A stretch of DNA of 64,000 nucleotides from Gordonia amicalis NBRC 100051 = JCM 11271 (GTDB taxonomy: Bacteria > Actinomycetota > Actinomycetes > Mycobacteriales > Mycobacteriaceae): the NCBI RefSeq assembly GCF_000332995.1, contig NZ_BANS01000007.1:62001-126000 (forward strand), given 5' to 3'. The stretch's first letter is position 1. Every line of letters starts with the position of its first letter. The notes under the pieces are model-generated. The model worked only from the letters and a program-made list of their open reading frames with translations, was not told where the DNA came from and searched no databases. Positions 1-7,621 of the stretch are shown piece after piece. The position numbers and the translations under genes are program-made.

Positions 1-76
1 TTAAATAGGCCGTGTTGCTGGCGGATTACCGTCTCGTAAGAGTCCGGGCGAGCACCGCGTCGACGATGCCGCCGGG

Positions 77-1363
77 CTAGGCGTCGGCCTTGCGCTTGAG
101 AGCCAACCCGATCCGGGCGACCATGTCGTCGACCGCGAACTTGGGTTTGACGTTCATGTCCAGCGCCTCCCGGCAGTCGAGAACGGCCTCGACGCACGAC
201 AGCAACTGCTCTGGCCGGGCATAGCCGGCCAGGGGTATCGAGATGTCGTCGGACTTGTCGGGATGCATCGCGGTCACCTTTGCCCCGACCCCGACGACGA
301 GCGCGTCCCGGAACAGCGCGGCGAGGTCGACGAGGGCACGGTCGAGGACATCGCGTCCGACGCGGGTGGCCCGCGACTTCTGACGCTTCTCCAGCTCCTT
401 CAGCGCGCCGGCGCTGCCGCGGGGCATCCGGGCGGTTCCCTTGCCGGTTCCTCCGGCACCGAGCGCAGTCTTCATCTGCTCGGTCTCGGCCTCGTCGAGT
501 TCGGCACTGATCGCCTTGGCAGCGGCCTCCGCCGACCGCACCAACTCCTCTGCCGCGGCGTAGGCGGTGGAATCCCGGGACGCCGCCCGTGCCAGCGCCA
601 GCGCCTTCTCACGCTGGGAACGAGCGTCGGGATCGGTGGCGAGGCGGCGGGCGCGACCGATGTGACCGCCGCAGACCGACGCTGCCCAGTGGGCCTGCTC
701 CGGGTCGAGTCCGTCGCGTTCGACGAGGACGCGTTCGATGTCGGCGGTCGTCGGCGTCACCAGGGCGACGTGCCGGCATCGCGACCGCAGGGTCACCGAG
801 ATGTCCTCTGGGTCCACCGACGGCGCACACAACAGGAACACCGTGCGCGGTGGCGGCTCCTCGACGACCTTCAGGAGCGCATTCGCTGCCTGCTCGGTGA
901 GACGGTCGGCGTCCTCGACGATGACGATCTGCCAGCGACCCGTTCCGGGGCGTCGTGCGGCGGCCTGCACGATGTCGCGCATCGCGCCGACCGCCAGACT
1001 CAGACCTTCGGGTACGACGTGCCGGACGTCGGCGTGGGTCTTGGCCATGACCGTGACGCAGGCACGGCACTCGCCGCAGCCGACGTTCGCGGAGTCGGGT
1101 GACTGGCACTGCAGTGCGGCCGCGAAACAGGTGGCGGCCACCGAACGGCCGCTTCCGGGTGGTCCGGTGAAGAGCCAGGAGTGCGTCATCGACGCGCGTG
1201 ACCACCCCGCGTCGACACCCGGGATCTCGTCGTCGGGCAGGAACAGACCCTCGGCGCTGCCCCCGTCGAGCCTCTGCGCGAGGACCCGCGCGGCACGCGC
1301 TGCGGCACGGAGATCGTCTGCGATCGCCTCTTGGCCGGTCAGCCGATCAAAGACATTGGTCAC
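77..1363 (-). CDS. holB: DNA polymerase III subunit delta'
   Basis: Clamp-loader subunit of the replicative DNA polymerase, an AAA+ protein that helps load the beta clamp. The 428-aa product has a P-loop-like GPPGSGRS at residues 67-74, a zinc-type cysteine cluster (C86, C96, C99, C102) and an SRC-type sensor segment (LRSRCRHV) near residue 193. The arrangement, divergent from an adenylate cyclase and beside topA, matches Rv3644c. The start is GTG at 1363. No Shine-Dalgarno is visible, but TAGGGT lies 6 bases upstream, so the mRNA is probably leaderless. Function is clear from family motifs and synteny. Confidence 0.93.
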   Translation of the reverse strand: MTNVFDRLTGQEAIADDLRAAARAARVLAQRLDGGSAEGLFLPDDEIPGVDAGWSRASMTHSWLFTGPPGSGRSVAATCFAAALQCQSPDSANVGCGECRACVTVMAKTHADVRHVVPEGLSLAVGAMRDIVQAAARRPGTGRWQIVIVEDADRLTEQAANALLKVVEEPPPRTVFLLCAPSVDPEDISVTLRSRCRHVALVTPTTADIERVLVERDGLDPEQAHWAASVCGGHIGRARRLATDPDARSQREKALALARAASRDSTAYAAAEELVRSAEAAAKAISAELDEAETEQMKTALGAGGTGKGTARMPRGSAGALKELEKRQKSRATRVGRDVLDRALVDLAALFRDALVVGVGAKVTAMHPDKSDDISIPLAGYARPEQLLSCVEAVLDCREALDMNVKPKFAVDDMVARIGLALKRKADA

Positions 1364-1369
1364 AACGAC

Positions 1370-1375
1370 ACCCTA
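1370..1375 (-). promoter_or_regulatory. -10 hexamer of holB (leaderless)
   Basis: On the minus strand TAGGGT fits TANNNT and ends 6 bases before the holB GTG, so transcription probably begins at or next to the start codon. Confidence 0.5.
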
Positions 1376-1435
1376 AACCGCAGTTCGGACACGCCCGCGG
1401 GGCGGAACCGTGTTTAACGATTGCAAGCAGCCAGC

Positions 1436-1441
1436 TACCGT
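1436..1441 (+). promoter_or_regulatory. -10 hexamer of the adenylate cyclase gene (leaderless)
   Basis: TACCGT ends 7 bases before the GTG at 1449. It is the basis for choosing 1449 over the in-frame GTG at 1410, which has no ribosome binding site. Confidence 0.4.
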
Positions 1442-1448
1442 AGTCTCC

Positions 1449-2996
1449 GTGGTGGAACAGCGGTCGCGGTGGTCCAAGGTGCTGCACCTTGGCCGGTGGC
1501 TGATTCATACGCCCTGGCCGATCCTCGCGCTCGACATGCTCCGCGCGAACCTCGTCGGCGCACTGTTCACCTTCGCCTTCCTCCGCTTCGGGATGCCGCT
1601 GCAGGACTCGATCAGCCTCGACGAGATCACCGCCCTGAATCAGGCGATCTTCGCGGGCTATCTGTTGATCGCGATGGTCATCGGCGGCTACGCCAGCATC
1701 CAGCTGTCGCTGCCCGTCCTCATGTGGCACCGCAGACGCACCCGGCTCGACAACGAGGCGGCCCGCCGCCGCGCCCTCGCCCTGCCCACCCTGCTGACCA
1801 TGGTCAACGCCGCGCTGTGGGTGGTGGGTGGCACGCTCTTCACTCTGGTCAACCTGACCGTTTCGTCGAAGAACGCCTTCATCGTCGCGATCGCGAGCGC
1901 CATCGGTGCGATGGTGACGTGCGCGCTCAGCTACATGCAGGCCGAGAAGGTCATGCGGCCGATCACCGTCGCCGCGATGGCCAACAACCCCGAGACCGCG
2001 ATCGCCCCGAGCGTCACCACCCGCATCACCGCATTCTGGGTGATCAGCGTCGTCGCGCCGATGGTCGTGATCATCGGGCTGATCGTGCTGCACCGGCTGG
2101 GCATCTTCGAAGGCGACTCCACCGGGCTGGAACGTCCGATCCTGTGGATGGCGGTGTCGGCTCTCGCGTTCAGCGTGATCGCGATCGTGCGCGTGGTCGC
2201 CGCCATCAACGACCCGATCAAGCAGCTGCGTCGCGCCCAGTCGAAGGTCAGTGACGGCGACTTGGGCGTCGCGGTGAAGATCTACGACGGCAGCGACCTC
2301 GGCCTGCTGCAGGCCGGCTTCAACGACATGGTCGCCGACCTGCGCGAGCGGCAGGAACTACGCAACCTGTTCGGCCGCTACGTCGGCGAGGACGTCGCAC
2401 GACGCGCGATCGAGACCGGCACCGAACTCGGTGGCGAGGAACGCTACGTCGGCGTGCTCTTCGTCGACATCGTGGGCTCGACGCGCCTGGCGGTGAACCG
2501 TCCGCCGCGCGAGATCGTCGAGCTGCTCAACGAGTTCTTCCGGGTGGTCGTGGCGGTTGTCGGACGCCACGGCGGCTTCGTCAACAAGTTCCAGGGTGAT
2601 GCGGCCCTCGCGATCTTCGGCGCTCCCCTCGACCTCGACGACTTCGCCGGCCGCGCGCTGGCCTCCGCACGTGAGTTGCGCGCCGAGCTGTACGAGACCC
2701 TCGGCGACACCGACATCGGCATCGGCGTCTCCGCCGGCAAGGCGATCGCCGGTCACATCGGCGCCGAGCAGCGCCTCGAATACACCGTCATCGGCGACCC
2801 GGTGAACGAGGCCGCCCGCCTCACCGAACTCGCCAAGGACGAGCCCACCCGCGTCCTCGGGTCGGCCCGCGCGGTGTTCCTCGCCTCGCACGAGGAGGCC
2901 GAACACTGGGAGATCGGCGAGGGCGTCGAGCTCCGCGGACGCGGGATCGAGACCCTCCTCGCCCGCCCGCACATGGAGCCGTACCGCAGGGACTGA
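1449..2996 (+). CDS. Membrane-bound class III adenylate cyclase with HAMP domain
   Basis: Makes cAMP from ATP, with the catalytic domain on the cytoplasmic side. The N-terminal half carries about six hydrophobic segments. A HAMP region follows (NDPIKQLRRAQSKVSDGDL), then a class III cyclase domain in the last 180 residues or so. Visible catalytic elements are the metal-binding aspartates in FVDIVGST and FQGDAALAIFG, the purine-selecting lysine in NKFQGDA and the aspartate in YTVIGDP, and the transition-state Asn/Arg in NEAAR. This is the Rv3645 family by sequence and position. A longer form from GTG 1410 is possible. The cAMP would be read by the Crp encoded at 26043. Confidence 0.88.
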   Translation: MVEQRSRWSKVLHLGRWLIHTPWPILALDMLRANLVGALFTFAFLRFGMPLQDSISLDEITALNQAIFAGYLLIAMVIGGYASIQLSLPVLMWHRRRTRLDNEAARRRALALPTLLTMVNAALWVVGGTLFTLVNLTVSSKNAFIVAIASAIGAMVTCALSYMQAEKVMRPITVAAMANNPETAIAPSVTTRITAFWVISVVAPMVVIIGLIVLHRLGIFEGDSTGLERPILWMAVSALAFSVIAIVRVVAAINDPIKQLRRAQSKVSDGDLGVAVKIYDGSDLGLLQAGFNDMVADLRERQELRNLFGRYVGEDVARRAIETGTELGGEERYVGVLFVDIVGSTRLAVNRPPREIVELLNEFFRVVVAVVGRHGGFVNKFQGDAALAIFGAPLDLDDFAGRALASARELRAELYETLGDTDIGIGVSAGKAIAGHIGAEQRLEYTVIGDPVNEAARLTELAKDEPTRVLGSARAVFLASHEEAEHWEIGEGVELRGRGIETLLARPHMEPYRRD

Positions 2997-2998
2997 CC

Positions 2999-3058
2999 CA
3001 CCTGCTCCCTGAGGAGCCCCGGAGCTTGCGCAGGTGTGTCCCCACGCTCCCTGAGGAC
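2999..3058. repeat. Intergenic CCCTGAGGAG repeat and weak hairpin
   Basis: Lies between the converging cyclase and topA genes. It contains two CTCCCTGAGGA motifs (from about 3006 and 3050) and a short stem CACCTGC (2999-3005) / GCAGGTG (3030-3036). The same motif, including GGAGCTTGCG, recurs in tandem at 49138-49348. It may act as a bidirectional terminator. Confidence 0.5.
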
Positions 3059-3069
3059 CGGCGCCGCCC

Positions 3070-6000
3070 TCAGTCCTCGGACGAGTCCGTCCTCTTCGCG
3101 GCCGTCTTCTTGGCCGCGGTCTTCTTGGCAGCGGCTTTCTTCGTGGTCTTCTTGGCGACCGTCTTCTTCGCAGCCTTCTTGGCCGGGGCCTTCTTGGCAG
3201 CCTTCTTCGCCGCCTTCTTGGCCGGACCGCGGGCACGACGATCGGCGAGGAGTTCCATCGCGCGCTCAGGCGTGATCGAGTCGACCTCGTCACCCTTGCG
3301 CAGGCTGGCGTTGGTCTCACCGTCGGTCACGTACGGACCGAAACGGCCGTCCTTGATGACCATCGGCTTACCGCTGACCTCATCGTCCTTGCCCAGCTCA
3401 CGCAGCGGCGGCGCGGCGGCCTGCCGTCCGCGACGCTTGGGCTCGGAGTAGATCTTCAGCGCCTCGTCGAGGGTGATCTCGAAGAGTTGTTCCTCGCTGC
3501 CCAGGGACCGGGAATCGGATCCCTTCTTCAGGTACGGGCCGTAGCGGCCGTTCTGCGCGGTGATCTCGTCACCCGACTCCGGGTCGACGCCGACGACGCG
3601 CGGCAGCGAGAGCAGCTTCAGCGCCTCATCGAGGGTGACCGTCGAGATGTCCATCGATTTGAACAGCGAGCCGGTGCGCGGCTTGGGGCCGGCCTTCTTC
3701 GCCGCCTTCTTGGCGGCTTTCTTGGCCGCCGGCTTGGTCTTGGTGGTGGTGCCGCCACCCGGGGAGTCCAGCGGAACCACATCGGCGTCACCGGCTTCGC
3801 TGCCGCCGGCACCCGAGGAACCGCCGTCGCGCGGCGTCGGACCCGCGGGGATGGTGATCGGCGCATCACCGTCGTCGTCATCGTCGTCGGACGGCAGGAT
3901 CTCGGTCACGTAGGGACCGAAGCGCCCTTCCTTGGCGACGATCTCATGGCCCGACACCGGGTCGACACCCAGCGAACGACCCTCCTGCGGCGTTGCGAAC
4001 AGCTTCTCCGCGACAGCCAGCGTCAGCTCGTCCGGGGTGATGTCGGCGGGCAGGTTGGCGCGCTGCAGATCGGGTTCGGCGTCGGCGTCGGTCTTCTTGT
4101 TCGCGTTGACGTCGCGCTCGAGGTACGGACCGAAGCGGCCGACGCGCACATAGATCGGGCGACCCTCCTCGTCGTCGAAGAGCCGGATCGAGTTGACCTG
4201 CCGGGCGTCGATCTCCTCGAGATTCACGCCGACCAGCTTCTTGAGTCCGCCGTACTGCGCGATAGCCGAGTGTGCGGACTTGCCCTCGCCGTTCGTGCCG
4301 GGACGTTCCTCGCCGAAGTAGAACTCCGACAGCCAACGGGTCCGGTCCTCGTTGCCGGTGGCGATCTGGTCGAGGTCGTCCTCGAGGGTCGCGGTGAAGT
4401 CGTAGTCGACGAGGCTCTCGAAGTAGGCCTCGAGCAGCCCGACCACCGCGAAGGCGATCCACGACGGGACGAGGGCGTTACCCTTCTTCACGACGTAGCC
4501 GCGGTCCTGGATGGTGCCGATGATCGAGGCGTAGGTCGACGGACGGCCGATCCCGAGCTCTTCGAGCACCTTGACCAGCGACGCCTCGGTGAATCGGGCG
4601 GGTGGGTTGGTCGAGTGGCCGTCGGCGGTGAGGTCGGTCGCGGTGAGCGACTGCCCCTCGGTCAGCTGCGGCAGGCGGTTCTCGGCGTCGTCGGCCTGAC
4701 CGCCGGTCTGCTCGTCGACGGTCTCGACGTAGGCCGACAGGAAGCCGGGGAACGTGATGGTGCGACCCGACGCGGCGAACGTGGCGCGCTCGCCGCCGGC
4801 TAGATTCGTCCCGCTCGCTTCGCTCCCGGCGACCGGGGAGGCGGTGCCCGCGATCCGCAGGCTCAGCGTGGTGCCCTTGGCGTCTGCCATCTGCGAGGCG
4901 ACGGTGCGCTGCCAGATGAGCTCGTAGAGGCGGAACTCGTCGGCCTCGAGCTGCCCGGCGACCTGGCCGGGAGTGCGGAAGGTCTCCCCCGCGGGACGGA
5001 TCGCCTCGTGGGCCTCCTGCGCGTTCTTGACCTTGCGGGTGTACTGACGCGGCGTCGGATGGACGAAATTGTCGCCGTACAGCTCACGGGCCTGGGCGCG
5101 CGCGGCGTTGATCGCCGACTCGCTCAGGCTCGTCGAGTCGGTACGCATGTAGGTGATGAAGCCGTTCTCGTACAGCCGCTGCGCGATGCGCATGGTGCGG
5201 TCGGAGGTGAACCGCAGCTTGCGGCCGGCCTCCTGCTGCAGCGTCGAGGTCATGAACGGCGCATACGGACGACGGGTGTAGGGCTTCTCCTCGACCGACG
5301 TCACGGTCATGGCGGCACCGCGCAGGCCCGCGGCCAGGCTCTCGGCGCGGTCGGCGTCGAGCACGACGACGCCGTCGGACTTCTTCAGTTCACCGGTCGA
5401 CTCGAAGTCGCGTCCGGTGGCAACCCGTGCGTCGTCGACGTTGACCAGGCGGGCCTTGAACGTCGAGGGGCTGGCCTCGGCACCCGCGTCCATGGTCGCG
5501 GAGATGTCCCAGTACTCGGCGGACACGAACGCCATGCGCTCGCGTTCACGCTCGACGATGATGCGCGTCGCGACCGACTGCACGCGGCCCGCCGACAGCT
5601 TCGGCATGACCTTCTTCCACAGGACCGGCGACACCTCGTAGCCGTAGAGGCGGTCGAGGATGCGGCGGGTCTCCTGGGCGTCGACCAGGTCGATGTCGAG
5701 GTCACGGGGATTCTCGGCGGCCGCCCGGATGGCGGGCTCGGTGATCTCGTGGAACACCATCCGCTTGACCGGGATCTTCGGCTTGAGCGTCTCGAGGAGG
5801 TGCCAGGCAATGGCCTCCCCCTCACGGTCACCGTCCGTGGCGAGGTAGAGCTCGTCGACGTCCTTCATCAGCGACTTCAGCTCGCTGACGGTGGTCTTCT
5901 TGTCCGGCGAGACGACGTACAGCGGTTCGAAGTTGTCGTCGACGTTCACTCCGAGGCGCGCCCAGGGCTGTCCCTTGTACTTGGCGGGCACGTCGGCGGC

Positions 6001-6156
6001 GCCGCGCGGCAGGTCGCGGATGTGGCCGCGGGACGACTCCACGACGTAGTTGGAGCCGAGGTAACCGGCGATCTTGCGCGCCTTGGTAGGGGACTCGACG
6101 ATCACGAGTCGTCGGATTCCCCCACTGGAGCGGGATGCAGTGCTGGTCTCGGCCAC
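3070..6156 (-). CDS. topA: DNA topoisomerase I
   Basis: Type IA topoisomerase that relaxes negative supercoils. The 1028-aa protein has the Toprim domain at its start (VIVESPTKARKIAGYL, about 18-33), the active-site tyrosine in FITYMRTDST (about residue 336), and several C-terminal actinobacterial repeats, each with a GRFGPY or GRYGPY signature. A lysine/alanine-rich basic tail of about 60 residues (KKAAKKAAKK type) follows, as in mycobacterial TopA. The start is GTG at 6156 with AAGGA upstream. A short stretch near 4800-4840 encodes SPVAGSEASGTNLAGG and resembles the GAGCG-rich intergenic repeats of this genome, so it may be a repeat-derived insertion in a loop. Confidence 0.96.
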   Translation of the reverse strand: MAETSTASRSSGGIRRLVIVESPTKARKIAGYLGSNYVVESSRGHIRDLPRGAADVPAKYKGQPWARLGVNVDDNFEPLYVVSPDKKTTVSELKSLMKDVDELYLATDGDREGEAIAWHLLETLKPKIPVKRMVFHEITEPAIRAAAENPRDLDIDLVDAQETRRILDRLYGYEVSPVLWKKVMPKLSAGRVQSVATRIIVERERERMAFVSAEYWDISATMDAGAEASPSTFKARLVNVDDARVATGRDFESTGELKKSDGVVVLDADRAESLAAGLRGAAMTVTSVEEKPYTRRPYAPFMTSTLQQEAGRKLRFTSDRTMRIAQRLYENGFITYMRTDSTSLSESAINAARAQARELYGDNFVHPTPRQYTRKVKNAQEAHEAIRPAGETFRTPGQVAGQLEADEFRLYELIWQRTVASQMADAKGTTLSLRIAGTASPVAGSEASGTNLAGGERATFAASGRTITFPGFLSAYVETVDEQTGGQADDAENRLPQLTEGQSLTATDLTADGHSTNPPARFTEASLVKVLEELGIGRPSTYASIIGTIQDRGYVVKKGNALVPSWIAFAVVGLLEAYFESLVDYDFTATLEDDLDQIATGNEDRTRWLSEFYFGEERPGTNGEGKSAHSAIAQYGGLKKLVGVNLEEIDARQVNSIRLFDDEEGRPIYVRVGRFGPYLERDVNANKKTDADAEPDLQRANLPADITPDELTLAVAEKLFATPQEGRSLGVDPVSGHEIVAKEGRFGPYVTEILPSDDDDDDGDAPITIPAGPTPRDGGSSGAGGSEAGDADVVPLDSPGGGTTTKTKPAAKKAAKKAAKKAGPKPRTGSLFKSMDISTVTLDEALKLLSLPRVVGVDPESGDEITAQNGRYGPYLKKGSDSRSLGSEEQLFEITLDEALKIYSEPKRRGRQAAAPPLRELGKDDEVSGKPMVIKDGRFGPYVTDGETNASLRKGDEVDSITPERAMELLADRRARGPAKKAAKKAAKKAPAKKAAKKTVAKKTTKKAAAKKTAAKKTAAKRTDSSED

Positions 6157-6248
6157 CGGGGCGTCCTTCGGTTGACTGGGTGGAGAACTTCCTGTGTGTC
6201 GATACAGGTGTGTTCGATGGGTTTGTACCTTATGTATAGCGCCGTTTG

Positions 6249-6282
6249 CACATCTGAATTCCGTGTCGCGTCGTCAGATGTG
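6249..6282. promoter_or_regulatory. Inverted repeat upstream of topA
   Basis: Two 9-base arms, CACATCTGA (6249-6257) and TCAGATGTG (6274-6282), flank 16 bases. They sit about 95 bases upstream of the topA start, just behind an AT-rich minus-strand TATACATAAGGT that looks like a -10 region. It could be an operator for topA, or a terminator of the upstream gene. Confidence 0.35.
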
Positions 6283-6340
6283 ACCCATACCGCGTTTCCA
6301 GCCAGCGTTTTCCCAGTTCAGGGAATTGTCGACGAGATCG

Positions 6341-6925
6341 CTAATGTATGTCCGCAGGTGGCCAATCCGGCACGGCGGCGGCATTGGGCGGCGGACCCAC
6401 GTACTCGTGCAGACGGACGAGACGACGGTGCCCGGCGATGCGAAGTGCAGGTGAATGGCCACGGGTACCGACCAGAGTGGGTGCGATTCCGACCCTCATC
6501 AGAGCCGTCGCGAGGGCCGCGTGGGTGTCAGGAGCATGCGGGTCCAGGCCGAGCTGGTAGCGACCGGCATCGGAGTGTCCGGAGGCGATCACCCACAATC
6601 GCAACGCCCGGTACGACGGGATCCAGCCGGCGGGCATCGCCTTGACCGCCCCGGCCGACCATGCCTCGTGGAGCGCGTCGAGCTCATGACACGACGCGGT
6701 ACGGGCCAGCGGAGTGCCCTCGTCCGACGCGGTGACCTCGGCCTCGAGACCGGAGGCCCGCATCTCTTCGACGATCTGCTCCGCGCGCCAGCGATCGCGG
6801 ACGACGATCGAGACCCGCGTACCGGAATCCGAACGGACGGCCTGACCGTGCGCCGCGAGCAGACCCGCGAGATCGGAGTACGCGGGCTCCTCGGTCTCCG
6901 CGGAGAAAAACGACAACTGGCCCAC
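6341..6925 (-). CDS. Conserved actinobacterial protein, Rv3647c-like
   Basis: A 194-aa soluble protein of unknown function. The composition is ordinary, with no signal peptide or membrane segment. A notable stretch is WIPSYRALRLWVIASG in the middle, followed by an Ala/Leu-rich half. Its position between topA and cspA on the same strand matches Rv3647c, which has no assigned role. The start is GTG at 6925. TAATCT stands 6 bases upstream with no Shine-Dalgarno, suggesting a leaderless message. The gap to topA is 184 bases and contains its own promoter-like sequence, so the two genes need not be cotranscribed. Confidence 0.75.
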   Translation of the reverse strand: MGQLSFFSAETEEPAYSDLAGLLAAHGQAVRSDSGTRVSIVVRDRWRAEQIVEEMRASGLEAEVTASDEGTPLARTASCHELDALHEAWSAGAVKAMPAGWIPSYRALRLWVIASGHSDAGRYQLGLDPHAPDTHAALATALMRVGIAPTLVGTRGHSPALRIAGHRRLVRLHEYVGPPPNAAAVPDWPPADIH

Positions 6926-6931
6926 AGATCG

Positions 6932-6937
6932 AGATTA
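6932..6937 (-). promoter_or_regulatory. -10 hexamer of the Rv3647c-like gene (leaderless)
   Basis: TAATCT on the minus strand, 6 bases before the GTG start at 6925. Confidence 0.5.
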
Positions 6938-7010
6938 GGTGGTCGGGGTCTCGGAAACCGGCCTTTCCGGCGGCGGTTCGCGTCAGCGCCCTACCCGGCC
7001 CCAGACAACA

Positions 7011-7048
7011 AACCGCTCCCGCCTCGACTGATCGAGACGGGAGCGGTT
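7011..7048 (-). terminator. Hairpin terminator of cspA
   Basis: AACCGCTCCCG (7011-7021) pairs with CGGGAGCGGTT (7038-7048). CTCGA/TCGAG extends the stem inside. It lies directly downstream of cspA on its strand. Confidence 0.7.
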
Positions 7049-7083
7049 GTCGGCAATCTGCGTGTGCAGTTGCGCAGGTGGTC

Positions 7084-7287
7084 TCAGACCGCGCGAACGC
7101 CGGTGGCCTGGGGGCCCTTGGTGCCCTGGCCGACCTCGAACTCCACCCGCTGGTTCTCCTCGAGGGTGCGGAAACCGGATCCCTGGATCTCGGAGTAGTG
7201 GACGAACACGTCGTCGGAGCCCTCGTCAGGCGCGATGAAGCCGAAGCCCTTTTCCGCGTTGAACCACTTCACAGTTCCCTGTGCCAT
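7084..7287 (-). CDS. cspA: Cold shock protein CspA
   Basis: A 67-aa single-stranded nucleic-acid chaperone with one cold-shock OB fold. The RNP1-type motif KGFGFIAP and a [11 protein letters not shown]2-type motif are both visible, and the protein begins [17 protein letters not shown]. The start is ATG at 7287, with AAAGGA about 9 bases upstream on the minus strand. The 334 bases upstream contain no gene and may hold the long 5' leader typical of csp messages. The order topA, Rv3647c-like, cspA matches Rv3646c-Rv3648c. Confidence 0.95.
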   Translation of the reverse strand: MAQGTVKWFNAEKGFGFIAPDEGSDDVFVHYSEIQGSGFRTLEENQRVEFEVGQGTKGPQATGVRAV

Positions 7288-7621
7288 GTCTTGCAATCCT
7301 TTACATATCAACTGTCGCGACGCGATGGGTCATCACGTCGTGGCCGGTTGACCGCCATACCTCAAAGAGCCCCGCGAAGATCTGCTTCGATCCGCCAAAC
7401 TAACCTCAGTACCACGGCTGCAACACGCTTGTCGCCCGCCTCGACGGGTTGCGAAAGCTGCGGCCGCACCCAGTCAATCATGTCCGGCCCAGTTGCGATA
7501 GTCGCATCAACCAAGATGAGCAAAAACCTCGCCAAACTTCAGCAGCACGACATCCGTCGGTAACATCCCGACCTCCCAGACCTCCCGCGGCGACACCAAT
7601 TCGAAGAGTTTCCTCCATAAA
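7288..7621. other. Divergent intergenic region between cspA and the helicase
   Basis: 334 bases with no supported coding sequence. It must contain the cspA promoter and 5' leader on the minus strand and the helicase promoter on the plus strand. It is more AT-rich near 7395-7425 and 7600-7625. I could not place either promoter confidently, and no Shine-Dalgarno is evident before the helicase ATG. Confidence 0.4.

Noticed and set aside
1..76. Possible RNA gene at the left edge
   Set aside because: The 76 bases show no tRNA arms or coding frame that I can recognise, and the feature, if any, is cut by the window.
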